Source of the DNA: Amyelois transitella
Taxonomy: Eukaryota; Arthropoda; Insecta; Lepidoptera; Pyralidae
NCBI RefSeq assembly: GCF_032362555.1
Contig: NC_083518.1
Span: 3,980,501-4,044,500 of the forward strand
Length of the DNA stretch: 64,000 bases
Direction: 5' to 3'
Made by a program: the position numbers and the translations under genes. Shown one piece after another: positions 1 through 9,844 of the stretch; positions within the stretch are counted from its first letter, which is position 1, and each line of letters opens with the position of its first letter. The notes beneath the pieces were generated by a model. It did not search any database. It saw nothing but the letters and a program-made list of their open reading frames with translations, and was not told the origin of the DNA.

Positions 1-105
1 TCACGTCTGTATCCCTTGTGGGGTAGACAGAACCAACAGTTTTGTTAAAAAGCTGCGTTCAGCTGTGTGACTTCACGATGGAACTGAGATTTGTAGGATT
101 TTTAT
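1..105 (-). mobile_element. family-A SINE 3' half, cut by the window edge
   Basis: TCACGTCTGTATCCCTTGTG, GGGTAGACAGAACCAACAG and the following ATTGAG-like block in reverse orientation. The tail lies outside the window. Confidence 0.75.
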
Positions 106-193
106 GATGATAACAAACGTTATGATCATTAAAATCTTAAATGTATGCCCCAGTTCATTAAAGATTTAATAAAAAATAATGATTTTTATTTTT

Positions 194-363
194 ACAACGA
201 ATAAACTCAAAAACTACTGCACCGATAAGAACAGATCTTTAGATATAACATATTTTTTCTGGAAAGTCCTAAGGGGGCGAAGTCTATGTTTTATCCAAAG
301 GTATATCTATCTGTGTACCACATAAAATTAAAATCGGTTCAGTAGTTTTTGAGTTTATTCGTT
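194..363. repeat. foldback repeat with about 30-bp arms
   Basis: Arm 1 (194-225) contains CGAATAAACTCAAAAACTAC and arm 2 (333-363) its near-perfect reverse complement ending GTTTATTCGTT. Only a base or two differ, with about 105 bases between. The arm is also the CGGTTCAGTAGTTTTTGAG motif common in lepidopteran interspersed repeats, so this may be two facing fragments or one foldback element. Confidence 0.65.
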
Positions 364-1227
364 ACAAACATACAAAATGCAATATTTTCTCTTTATTAAG
401 TAGTGCAAATGACATTTAATATTCTTAGTATTGGTAATTCACTCAGATAATAGAAGAAAATAATCTTTCAGCCCCTTGCTAAAACCATAGAATTCGGGAA
501 AATATATATTATTTCGATTTCTATAGTAAAAACCAAGTCCAGACCTTCAAAGAAAGTCTCTAAACTCGTCTGGATCCCCGGATATCAGAATCCCCTTACC
601 ATAAAATGATGTTGTCATACTATACTAATAACGGAGTGGTATAGTAAGCTACACTAGCGACACCTAGTGGAAGACGCGGCATTGTGATACGAAAATAATA
701 AAGGGAAAATATAAGAAGTGATCTCGGAACAGAATTTAATTATTATAAGTATATTATTTTAAAAATATTTTTAAACAAATACCTATATATATTCAATACT
801 ATTTTTGCTAGGAATATACTTCTCCTACGAGTATAATTGTAATAATTAGGTCAGTTAGTTATCTACGTTTAAGAATTTTTCTAACTAAAGTTTTGTCTAA
901 CCCGTTAATGATATAAACGTTAAAAAACTATTCCACTGTAGAGTTGAGTTTATAATACCAATTATCACTGTTACGATAATCAGAATAGATTTTATAAGAA
1001 TTGTACACATTATAAGTATTAAGTATAGATTTATACATATTTATACTTAATACATATTCAAATAATATGTCTTGTGTATTTTTAGAATATTTAAAGATAA
1101 AATCTGTGATGACCTATTTCGATACCGGAATTTTGAAAATTTTTAAATTTTTCGAAAAATTTTAATATTAAGGACATATAAAACCAACAAAATACTCATT
1201 GTAGTTAGTTTAAATGATAAAAATAAT

Positions 1228-1385
1228 GGATGAAACGATGGGCTAGCAACCTGTCACTATTTGAATCTCAATTCTATCTTAAAGCCAAATAGCTGAACGT
1301 GGCCTATCAGTCTTTTCAAGATTGTTGGCTCTGTCTAACCTGCAAGGGATATAGACGTGATTATATGTATGTATGCATGTATGGT
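1228..1385 (+). mobile_element. family-A SINE, 3' half with TATG tail
   Basis: Starts at CGATGGGCTAGCAACCTGTC and ends in TATGTATGTATGCATGTATGG. The 5' half is missing, a usual SINE truncation. Confidence 0.82.
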
Positions 1386-1645
1386 ATAGTAAGAACAGCT
1401 CAGAAAAATAAATTAAACCAACCAAAATAACCACCTTTGTAGGTAGGAACCTTACAATTTCGGAATGTAATTTATGATTGTGGTCTGTTGGAAAAGTTAC
1501 AAAAAAATTTTATTACCTCTTTGTAAATATACCAAATTATACCACAATAAATTCCTATTAATATTATAAACAATTCATTACATAATATTCACTCAAAAAA
1601 CAAGAGTTTGTAACAAGAAACTTAAGTAAAGCTTCGTTATCGTAT

Positions 1646-1696
1646 TTGTAATTTTTATTTGTAAGTGTGGGTCTCCTACCCACACAAAAATTACAA
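1646..1696. repeat. hairpin with an asymmetric bulge
   Basis: Inner stem GTGTGGGT/ACCCACAC with loop CTCCT (1673-1677). Outer stem TTGTAATTTTT (1646-1656) pairs with AAAAATTACAA (1686-1696). Eight unpaired bases lie on the left side only. Confidence 0.7.
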
Positions 1697-2005
1697 ACTG
1701 CTGATGCAACTATGATTTTTTATAGGAAAACGAAACCCACGTTGGTACTTACATTCGGCTTAACATACCAGTATTTAGCCATACTTCGATTTATAAATTC
1801 ACCACTAGACTTTATATAGGTAGCTGTTACAAGTAAGGGATCCTACCCATTGGGATTACAAGTTTCAGACACTTTTTTTTTAAGTTGTAGGAAGAACAAG
1901 GTTGCAATTCGCAACAATTAACAATACAAAAGAAACTGTCTTATCCACCAGCTACAACAAGTTTTACTGCGATGAAAAGTCCCTATTCAAAGTTTCACGA
2001 CTACC

Positions 2006-2047
2006 CGCCATATTTTAAAACAAGGCTACTTGTTTTAAAATATGGCG
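2006..2047. repeat. perfect 19-bp hairpin, 4-nt loop
   Basis: CGCCATATTTTAAAACAAG (2006-2024) and its exact reverse complement (2029-2047) around loop GCTA. No match to the window's SINE families. Confidence 0.85.
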
Positions 2048-2627
2048 TGAAATTGGTACTTTCCGACTATTTAAAATATATGTATATAATTCCGACGCCT
2101 TAAGAAGCAGAATATGTGTTCACAGAAACTGTACCTAAATACTTAAGACCTACATTGAAACCATATTCAAGGAATAAATGATAATGATTACGATAAAAAA
2201 AACTGCTACATAAGCTAAGCCAGTAACTATCCCAATTAAGTCAGACGACCTAATAATTCAATACTTAATTCAGACAAGAAAATTTGCATCTAAGGAAATG
2301 CTACTTCAATTGCGTGAATCAGTTACTGAATCATTTAGGACGTCTGAATTTAGTCAAATGGGAAACACATTTTACGACCAAATTAAAGATAACTAAATAA
2401 ATTGATACCTGATCAATGATCCCAAAATCAATGCTGTTCCAATATGTGCAATATGTATTTCTAAGAAATACCGGTTAATTTATCGCAGGATCTTCGTTTT
2501 GACGCTTTTAAATGTTATAGTCTTCCAGATTAATGAAAAAAAAAATTAACAAATTAGAGTAAAACTATTCTTCTCAACAATTGCGTGTTCAACCGTCTCC
2601 TTTCTAAATGGGTATGCGTATGCATTT

Positions 2628-2713
2628 TGAAATTTTATAGACGAAGGATATGTGATTATGAGGGTAAGATTGAAATTTTATAGACGAAGGATATGTGATT
2701 ATGAGGGTAAGAT
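2628..2713. repeat. perfect tandem duplication, 43-bp unit
   Basis: The unit beginning TGAAATTTTATAGACGAAGG and ending GAGGGTAAGAT occurs at 2628-2670 and again, with no change, at 2671-2713. A 60-aa open frame (2652-2834) exists only because of this duplication and is not a gene. Confidence 0.9.
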
Positions 2714-2839
2714 TACAATTAGACTCACTGACGTGAATTATAATACACTGGACCAAATATTCTTTATTCTAAACGAATGCTATAATTTAGTTAAGTTTAG
2801 TAATGCTATTATTTATAGTTCATGGCCCCTTTAAAAAAA

Positions 2840-2874
2840 TCACAAATCATGAGCGCTCTGCTCATGATTTGTGA
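2840..2874. repeat. perfect 15-bp hairpin, 5-nt loop
   Basis: TCACAAATCATGAGC (2840-2854), loop GCTCT, then the exact reverse complement (2860-2874). Confidence 0.85.
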
Positions 2875-3901
2875 CTTTTAACATTAGGGATCATTAGATA
2901 TTTATTATAGTCCAGATAAATAATGGTACAAATAAATATGACCTATTTTATGGGTACCATTATTTCATGCATTTTTTCTTAATTATTTGTCACTGTATGT
3001 ATCACAAATCCATCATTAAGCTATGGCATTTTGTCTTTTGTAGACTGTCTGCCCCGTAATTATATATTTATTATATATTATAATAACGTATTTAACCTAA
3101 CGTACGTATTATTCTTTACTGACGAGAAAAAAATGTTTTATCTTTTTTGAATAATACAAGACCAATTGGTTTAGATTTCGCAGACTTAATCTTACCAGTG
3201 AAAAATATGTTGCTTCTACAAATTAGGTTGGAAACGAAGTAAGTAATAAAAATAAAAAGCTATTATATACTTAAACTTCACTTATATAATTTGTCTAATA
3301 CTAAACATTCTAAAAAAAAACAAAGAAATTTACATGTCGACAAGCCTTTTCAGTACACACACGCACACAACACAAATGAGCCAAACACTATTACCAAAAG
3401 CGGTAGTTTGCGGTCATTTGCTTTGTTTCTGCAGTGGTAATGAAGCTCGTCAGATGAGTCAATACATATCAGGCGAAAAATGTTTTCGCAAAGTAGGCAG
3501 CAAACACAAATCTTAATTCAATATTTTTAAAATTTGAAAATCTAATTCTATGTCAATTCCATCATAAAGCCACAGCTGAATGAGCCTTTCAGTCTTCAAG
3601 ACAGCTGGCTCTATCTATTGAATTTTAATTGAATTTAAGTATGTAACACCAAATACCTATTGCAACCATTCACTATCTGAATCTCATATCATTAATCAAT
3701 TCTGCTGATAATGGCCTTCAAGACTTTGTCTATCCCGAGGCTCGATGTGTGTATAATAAAGTTTGTATTATAGTGCTTTGTGCTTGATGACATACTATTT
3801 TCAACTTTCATGATGTATTAAGGTTAATTAATAAATTAAAACTTGCTTAAGCATTTTCCTGCCTGATGAGCACTGACCCTGACGCTGCACTCGCAACCAC
3901 T

Positions 3902-5715
3902 TCACACTTTCTGTTTGACAACATGTGACAGGTCATATTTCCCACGGACACACTTCAGTTTCACTCCGGGGCAGTCCTTCAATCTGAAATTAAATATAAG
4001 CATGGGATTTTTAATTCCGTGTGGTTTAATTTAAAAAAAAAGAATAGGACCACTCCATCTCTTTTCCATGGATGTTCCAACATGGATTCCAACTTATAAT
4101 CTCAATTATATTATTAGGCCAAACAGCTGAGTACATGTCCTCATCTTTTCAAGTCTGTTGGTTCTGTCTACCCCACAAGGGATACAAATGTGATTATATG
4201 AATGAATTTTAAGTACTTAAGTGTAATATAGACCATCAATCGCATCAAACGTCGAACTGATATAAATAAATATATATGGGACAGAAAAAGAAAGAAAATG
4301 AACCTTTCCTATATTATATCATGGGTACAAGTCTAGTTACAATTCTAACTTGAATTTCCAAGTTTCTTCACAATTTTTCCCTCACCATAAGAGCATTAAT
4401 AGGCAGAGCAGACCATGTATAATTTTCAATTGATTTGTTTTTGTGCATCTTCTTTTTTTTATTGAGGGTCCACACCTACTTAAGTTTAACGCGGTGGCCT
4501 ACATCTGCTACTCTGATGGGCAATCATATCTCTGTATGTGGGTGTAATAATAGTTCATTTCCTAATATGTTACCTGCCAACTCTGACTAATACGATATTG
4601 TGCTCCTGTAGGTTGTGACCGATGCCAGGCACGTAGGCTACCATTTCCTTTCCATTAGACAAACGGACCAACACGCACTTTCTGTTTGCTGAGTTTGGCT
4701 TCTTGGGCTTCTTTATAAGTGTCTTCAGAACAACACCCTGAAATTTTTATAAAGACTGGTTGTAATAAATCACTAGCCATGACAACTGAAAGGGATCTTG
4801 TAACTTCAGTTAGATACATAAATCATTCAATTCAGCTTACAATAAATTTGATTTTTAAGAAAATTGACTGATTGGTTCTATTTAAATACACTCAAAGTTG
4901 TAAATTAGCTAGTTTCTGATTTAAGCTCTAAATGATCATCTTAAATCAATCCATTGCATTCTACGCACTGCAACCTGGAGGATTTATTAATGTGTCTGAT
5001 TACACTATTTTCTTGATTAATAGTTAGACATGTAATGAATAAGAACAATTATATTATTATTTTTCTTTGTACCCCAACCAAAGAAAAACCACAGAATGTC
5101 CCAGAAATTTTGTTTCATGATCTATATATTCACAAAGCAGTCAAAAACTAGTTAAGTAATTCCTTCATAAACGTTTTTTTTTTTCTATTTTAGAATTTGA
5201 AATGTGGCAATGGATAATTGATTTTACCTTTGCGAAAGGGTTTCCGTTAAGTGGATTTCTTGATTTCCGAACTTTTTTGTGAGGGCCAGTTCTATGCATT
5301 TGTGCGAGTGATGCCATGGCTCGAGCCACCAATCCCGCGGGAGGTGCAGCTGTCGGACTTGGAAAAGGCACATTTGTTATAGCTGAAATATAAAGACAAT
5401 TATTAATAAGGATGATAACAACTGAATCAGGTACTTTCTGCTTTTTACTACCTTTAACCATATATAGACCAACTCCAATTCATACTGACACTAGCACTAT
5501 TCTCACTTAAATTCATTTCAAAATCTATAGTATCTGACAGCTGAGAAAGTGATCATGATGTCTATTATAAACTAGGTAAGACCTACTTCTTTATAAAATG
5601 ATTTATTATTGTTTTAATTTGAATAATTTATAATTACAAAATAACCTTTGATTTGTGTACATTGTGTTTTGATACCAGTAGAAAGGAGTGCTAAGCCTCT
5701 CCGTAGAAAATTCAT
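3902..5715 (-). CDS. tko: mitochondrial ribosomal protein S12 (mRpS12, technical knockout)
   Basis: Nuclear gene for the small-subunit mitoribosomal protein uS12m, which lies at the decoding centre. Coding exons, in transcript order: 5646-5715, 5228-5382, 4574-4737, 3902-3983. All junctions are GT/AG, phases agree, and the total is 471 nt, giving 156 aa. The start begins [14 protein letters not shown], a basic N-terminus without acidic residues that fits a mitochondrial presequence. The mature part contains [15 protein letters not shown] (about residues 45-59), the S12 signature KKPNSANRK (about 88-95) and [10 protein letters not shown] (112-121), and ends in HVVKQKV after CVRGKYDLS. The length is close to fly tko (about 140 aa) with a slightly longer leader. 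Codons are split in phase 1 at the first intron and phase 2 at the last. Intron 3 carries an old SINE (4015-4205). Identity is very secure; the four splice sites are read by eye but give one continuous conserved protein. Confidence 0.96.
4015..4205 (+). mobile_element. family-A SINE in intron 3 of mRpS12
   Basis: Plus orientation, antisense to the gene. It has CCGTGTGGTTTAATTT, GGACCACTCCATCTC, a short central deletion, then CTGTTGGTTCTGTCTACCCC and GATTATATGAATG. Confidence 0.78.
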
Positions 5716-5960
5716 TCTGAAATAAAATCATAGAATAATTAAATAGTAAGTGAATAGGTATGTACCAAATAATCTATGAATAAGTAGACATTTTGTAGTA
5801 AAATTAATTAACGATAACTTACATTTATGGTCTGGTTAAATAAGAATAAATAAATTTAAATTTAAGTGGAATCCCAAAAACTTTTCAAATAACCTAACCT
5901 AATATACTTGAGAGATATTTCTTGCTTTGACACTTCATATTTTTATTTTGCCTTTTTGAC
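5716..5960 (-). promoter_or_regulatory. probable untranslated first exon and promoter of mRpS12
   Basis: The coding start at 5715 lies one base after an AG acceptor (TTTATTTCAG, 5717-5726). Upstream on the minus strand is a strong donor, AAAT|GTAAGT, with its exon end at 5823. This implies a 106-bp intron (5717-5822) and an untranslated first exon from 5823 to somewhere above about 5900. No TATA box is obvious, as expected of a housekeeping gene. TGTCAAA occurs twice here (near 5930 and 5960), but its meaning is unknown. The transcription start cannot be placed from sequence. Confidence 0.5.
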
Positions 5961-6639
5961 ATTTCACGACAAATTGGGTTGTATGTGGGGATTTGTTTAT
6001 AGGTACGTTCAGTTTAAAATGTTTATGTACCATACCAAAAGCAAAACGCCATTAAAATATACCAGCTAACCTTGTAAATATACAATAACTTTGTAAATAT
6101 TTTGACCTCTATCTAGTATAAAATTGAGAAAACAAAAAAAAACACTTTTAGTACCTAGTTATGTATGATTTTTACTGAAGACTAGATGGCATGGATTAAA
6201 ATTCTTTGATTTCGCAGGTAACTAATGAACATGTACGGGATAGACAGAGCTAACAGTCTCGAAAAGGTTGAAATAGGTAAGATGTTTGTAACTGGATGGT
6301 TCAGCAATAAAATCGAGATTCACATTGTGGCAGATTACATAGGGCTGAATAAGTATTTGATGCAGACAAAATTGTTTCACTCATCATTAAATACACAAAC
6401 AAACCACGAGACTTTACAAGTATTGCCATCTACTAAAATTAGAAATAATATAATAGTAAGATTTAGAAAACATGTACGGCAATCTAGCTGATTTCTGTAG
6501 TCGACGTTAGATGGCGTCAATTACAAATTAGTATAACTTTTCCAATCATATTTTTTTTAATGAAAAGCAAAAAATGGAGAATTCCAAATCTCTTAGCTAT
6601 AGATATGCAAAATATTACAGCTATTTCATATGCTTGGCA

Positions 6640-6900
6640 TGTGGTTCCGGTATTTTAGGACCACTTCCACGACCATTATCTACTTTTTACTTTTGGATGT
6701 TAATACCATAGCAAAAAAAATACACCGTGTCCCAGCTGCTCCTCTTCCCGCATGGATTGTAAAAGTTAAGCAAAGGAAATGCTTATAATATTGGAACTCT
6801 ATCGGGATAGGCTGGCGACCTATTACCACCTCTCAATCTCATTTTTTAACGTGGCCATGTGACTATTGGCTATATGGCCCTTAAGGGATACGGGAAGTAA
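6640..6900 (+). mobile_element. old family-A SINE, highly diverged
   Basis: Ordered remnants: TGTGGTTCCGGTATTTTAGG, ACCACTTCC, GGGATAGGCTGGCGACCTAT, CTCAATCTCA, ACGTGGCCATG and CTTAAGGGATACGGG. Much drift; boundaries approximate. A reverse fragment (GGGATAGACAGAGCTAACAG) lies nearby at about 6235-6335. Confidence 0.55.
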
Positions 6901-6984
6901 AATGTTTACGTTTATATATGGTTCTCTGTCTACTTATAACAACCTGTTAAAAAGTTTTGATTATTCTTTTTATATGCGACCTAC

Positions 6985-7015
6985 TTATGGGCCAAACAAA
7001 TTGTTTGGCGCATAA
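6985..7015. repeat. near-perfect palindrome
   Basis: TTATGGGCCAAACAA-A-TTGTTTGGCGCATAA, 15-bp arms with one mismatch around a single base (centre near 7000). Confidence 0.7.
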
Positions 7016-7696
7016 AATCTATTATTTTGACTCGTCAAAATGAAATAAAAGAACATGTACGGTTTACAGATTATATTCGTCACGTATATCTAGGATTAAA
7101 TTAAAAACTTTTGTCGTAATCTGCCCAAGTTTTATTGGGCCGCTTGGCGAAAATTTGACTTTTAACATTTATATTGGAATTTTAACATAATCTTTGGGAG
7201 AAAGCGGTTAGAATGATTATAAACGAGTTATTTCTATTCTACAGCCTTGTCACATTATAGCACTACCTACTTATCAAGGAAGGTAGGTTTTTTTATATTT
7301 AAGCAGAAAGTTTACACAAAACAAAGAAGTTTAGGTACATATAATTAGATATAATTAGGTGTTACGTGTTCCATTATAGCCTTTATTCTGTGGTACTAAT
7401 TAATTTTATTTACAATGTATAGAGGTACCATGATGAGATGGTCATCGTTTTTTTATTCCTACATATTTGTTTTCTTTGCCATGTGATTTTTATTTGCTTA
7501 ATGTGATGTTAAAGATGAGAATAAATAAAGAAAATGATTATATAATGTTGTTTTCATTGCAACAAATTACCTCCGGAATTCTAAAACCAAATCACTCATT
7601 ATACTTAGATTGTTGAAATTTCACACTATATAAGAGTTATAGCAATAAGCCGACGAGATTAAAATTTAGTAGACGACGTTAAAACTATTTCAAAAC

Positions 7697-9844
7697 TTAA
7701 GATACAGTCTTCTCGCAAATGTAGGGCTGATGATGGTGGCACCAAAAGTCGCGGAGTCCATCGTTCATCGCGTCTATACCCACACAGCGTGGCTCCAAAT
7801 CGCTGTCACTGTGGAAAAATTAGATATATATTTAATGAATGGTAAGAATAAAACACGAATTACCAAAAACATAGATAAAAACAAAAAAAGAAAAACGAAA
7901 AAATCATAGTTTTATTAAAGCAAAAAATTATTTTCAATCTTCCCTCGTCAAAACATACACTCAATGATAATTTGGGAAGTAATTTCCTAACCTACCTAAA
8001 TACTAACGTTATTTGAGTAACTATTGAAATTTTTTAAACAGTTTTATAAATAAGTATGCTTGATTGAAACCATGCATTATAAATACAGAAAAAAAGGGAT
8101 TTAAAATACCTGAAAGTTTCTCCGTTGCCCTTTGCCCATTTATGGAATCCGGTGTCATTTATGTTTTGGCCTGAAAATTAAAAAACGCAACAGTTTTTAA
8201 ATAATAATGTCTACTAAGTACTACTACGAGTAAGAGGCCTAACGGTAACTTTAAATGTGGTGTTATGTCGTTTAAATTTGTAAGGGAAAACATACAGGGA
8301 ATTTATAGAAACCAGAATAAAACTTAAATAGGTACCTATAATATAAGGAACCTTACCGTCAACGTTTTCCCACATGGTGTAATTAGCTATATTACTGATA
8401 CCCACCCACACCAACAATTTATAATCAGTGCCAATTATATCATTGTATTCCATTTTGCGCACCAACTGCTGTAGGAATTTGAACTCTTCCTGAAATGAAA
8501 CGTCCATATCAGTATTGATTAGTTTTTATAATTATCAAAGCCATACTATATGTACATATATAATATCCCAATTTATTTATTTTTTATTTGTATATTTATG
8601 TACATCAAGGAAATACTTATTTGTATTGAAATTTCTTCCAGTAGGCCCACTACAGGATAATTGTATGGTAACGGACTAATCTTTATGGGGTAGACAGAGC
8701 TAACAGTCTTTTTAGTGTCATTATTTGTTATAACAAATAATAAAAAAAAATGATAAATGTACATCGCAAATGTGGGAGGTGTGTATCACTCAATATTTAA
8801 TCACTTTTAATCTTTTGATAATAAAGGGTTAATCAGAAGAATAAACATAATTATCAACCAGATAGATAAACATTGACACATCGAGAACATTAAGTACCTA
8901 TGTAAACACATTTAGTTTTCAACTAGCTTTTTGACGGGGCTTCAAGCCCGCGGAAATTTACCGAATTGCTTCTTTTTCATTTTAAATACTATAGTCAAGA
9001 TGTAATGATAACTACCTACTTTAAAAATCAATCTTGACACCAAATATCAAAAAGTATACATAAAACCATTAAAAATGTGTGATTTGAAATTAACTCTTCT
9101 TATTTTGCCTCCTTTTTATTTACTATTTTTTAAGAAAAAAATCTTCGTTCCTGTTTCATTTGAAAAGGTGTTCTTTATATTCGGCCCTTGCTATTGCTTG
9201 ACATCTTCATAAAAAAGTTCATAATCTAGCCTGTTCTCAAACTAACCTCTGTTTTAGGCACAGCCAATTTTGCTCCTTGAACTATGCACATGCGTTTTGC
9301 GTTATTCCATGTTCTAGCGAGATACATCGTCTTATATGCTCGTCCTAATTCATTACTTATGACGTACCCTGAAAAAATTGTCGGTTGGTTACTTAGGAGA
9401 GTATTTTGTCCCAATAGTTATGAACAAAGTAGGTACGTTTACTTTAGCTCATTAATAAGGAAGTCATAACAAATTTTCAATGGAATTTGAACTAGCTTTT
9501 GTAATCCTTTTTTGTCGACTGTTTAGATCTATAAAGATCTAGAGGTCGCTCGCGCTTCGTCTGCGTTAATCAATCCCGCGGGAACTCTGGGATAAAAATT
9601 AGCCTATGTGTTATTCTGGGTATTCAGCTACCTACATATCGAATTACATCTTAATCGGTTCCGTAGTATTTGCGTGAAAGAGTCACAAACATCCATAATG
9701 ACATCCTGACCTACTCACAAACTTTCGCATTTATAATATTAGTAGGGTTGTCTGAAAAAGTTATACCAACCATCATTTTCAAGTGACTGCGAAGTCTTTT
9801 GAATTGCACCTGCACATCCAATTATCGTAATGATGTAAAGGAAC
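7697..9844 (-). CDS. secreted single-domain C-type lectin (5' end incomplete)
   Basis: Exons in transcript order: 9771-9844, 9247-9368, 8357-8489, 8110-8170, 7697-7808. All have GT/AG ends and matching phases. About 166 aa are recovered. The first exon found encodes a hydrophobic run (FLYIITIIGCAGA) that looks like the body of a signal peptide. Its acceptor needs an upstream exon ending in phase 2 (ATG plus two bases, or more), which I could not identify. The carbohydrate-recognition domain follows: LARTWNNAKRMC (first Cys), GAKLAVPKTEEEF across a junction, the core WVGI, WENVDGQNINDTGFHKW across another junction, then the Cys at PRCVGID, DFWC and QPYICE, so four Cys in the normal CRD order. 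The usual EPN or QPD sugar/calcium triplet is not seen; the matching place reads NGETFSDSD. Such lectins act in haemolymph as pattern receptors (immulectins, LPS-binding lectins). Many lepidopteran ones have two CRDs; this one has room for one. Possible poly(A) signal near 7382. Confidence 0.88.
9487..9752 (+). mobile_element. LINE-tail-like interspersed fragment
   Basis: A chain of motifs found in many lepidopteran repeats: GCGCTTCGTCTGCGTTAATC, CCCGCGGGAACTCTGGGATA, GCCTATGTGTTATTCTGGGT, TTAATCGGTTCCGTAGTATT and CTTTCGCATTTATAATATTAG. It lies in the lectin gene's intron between 9369 and 9770. No coding capacity left. Confidence 0.6.

Larger units (their letters stand above)
364..3901. other. 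intergenic, 3' of mRpS12
   Basis: AT-rich DNA without a supportable gene. Apart from the SINE, hairpins and tandem duplication listed, it holds two diverged family-A pieces at about 3545-3625 and 3659-3750, close to the 3' end of mRpS12. The small open frame at 3334-3516 has no recognisable content. Confidence 0.6.
5961..7696. other. intergenic between mRpS12 and the lectin gene
   Basis: No gene seen. Contains old family-A fragments (about 6235-6335 minus, 6640-6900 plus), a palindrome at 6985-7015, and AATAAA-type signals near 7382 that probably serve the lectin gene. Confidence 0.55.

Noticed and set aside
5383..5461. N-terminal extension of the S12 exon-2 frame (MVKGSKKQK...)
   Set aside because: It is intron sequence read through; a TTTCAG acceptor at 5383 and the MNFLRR exon at 5646-5715 give the conserved start.
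5885..5905. AACCTAACCTAA, like the insect telomere repeat (TTAGG)n
   Set aside because: Only about two and a half units; expected by chance in 64 kb of AT-rich DNA.
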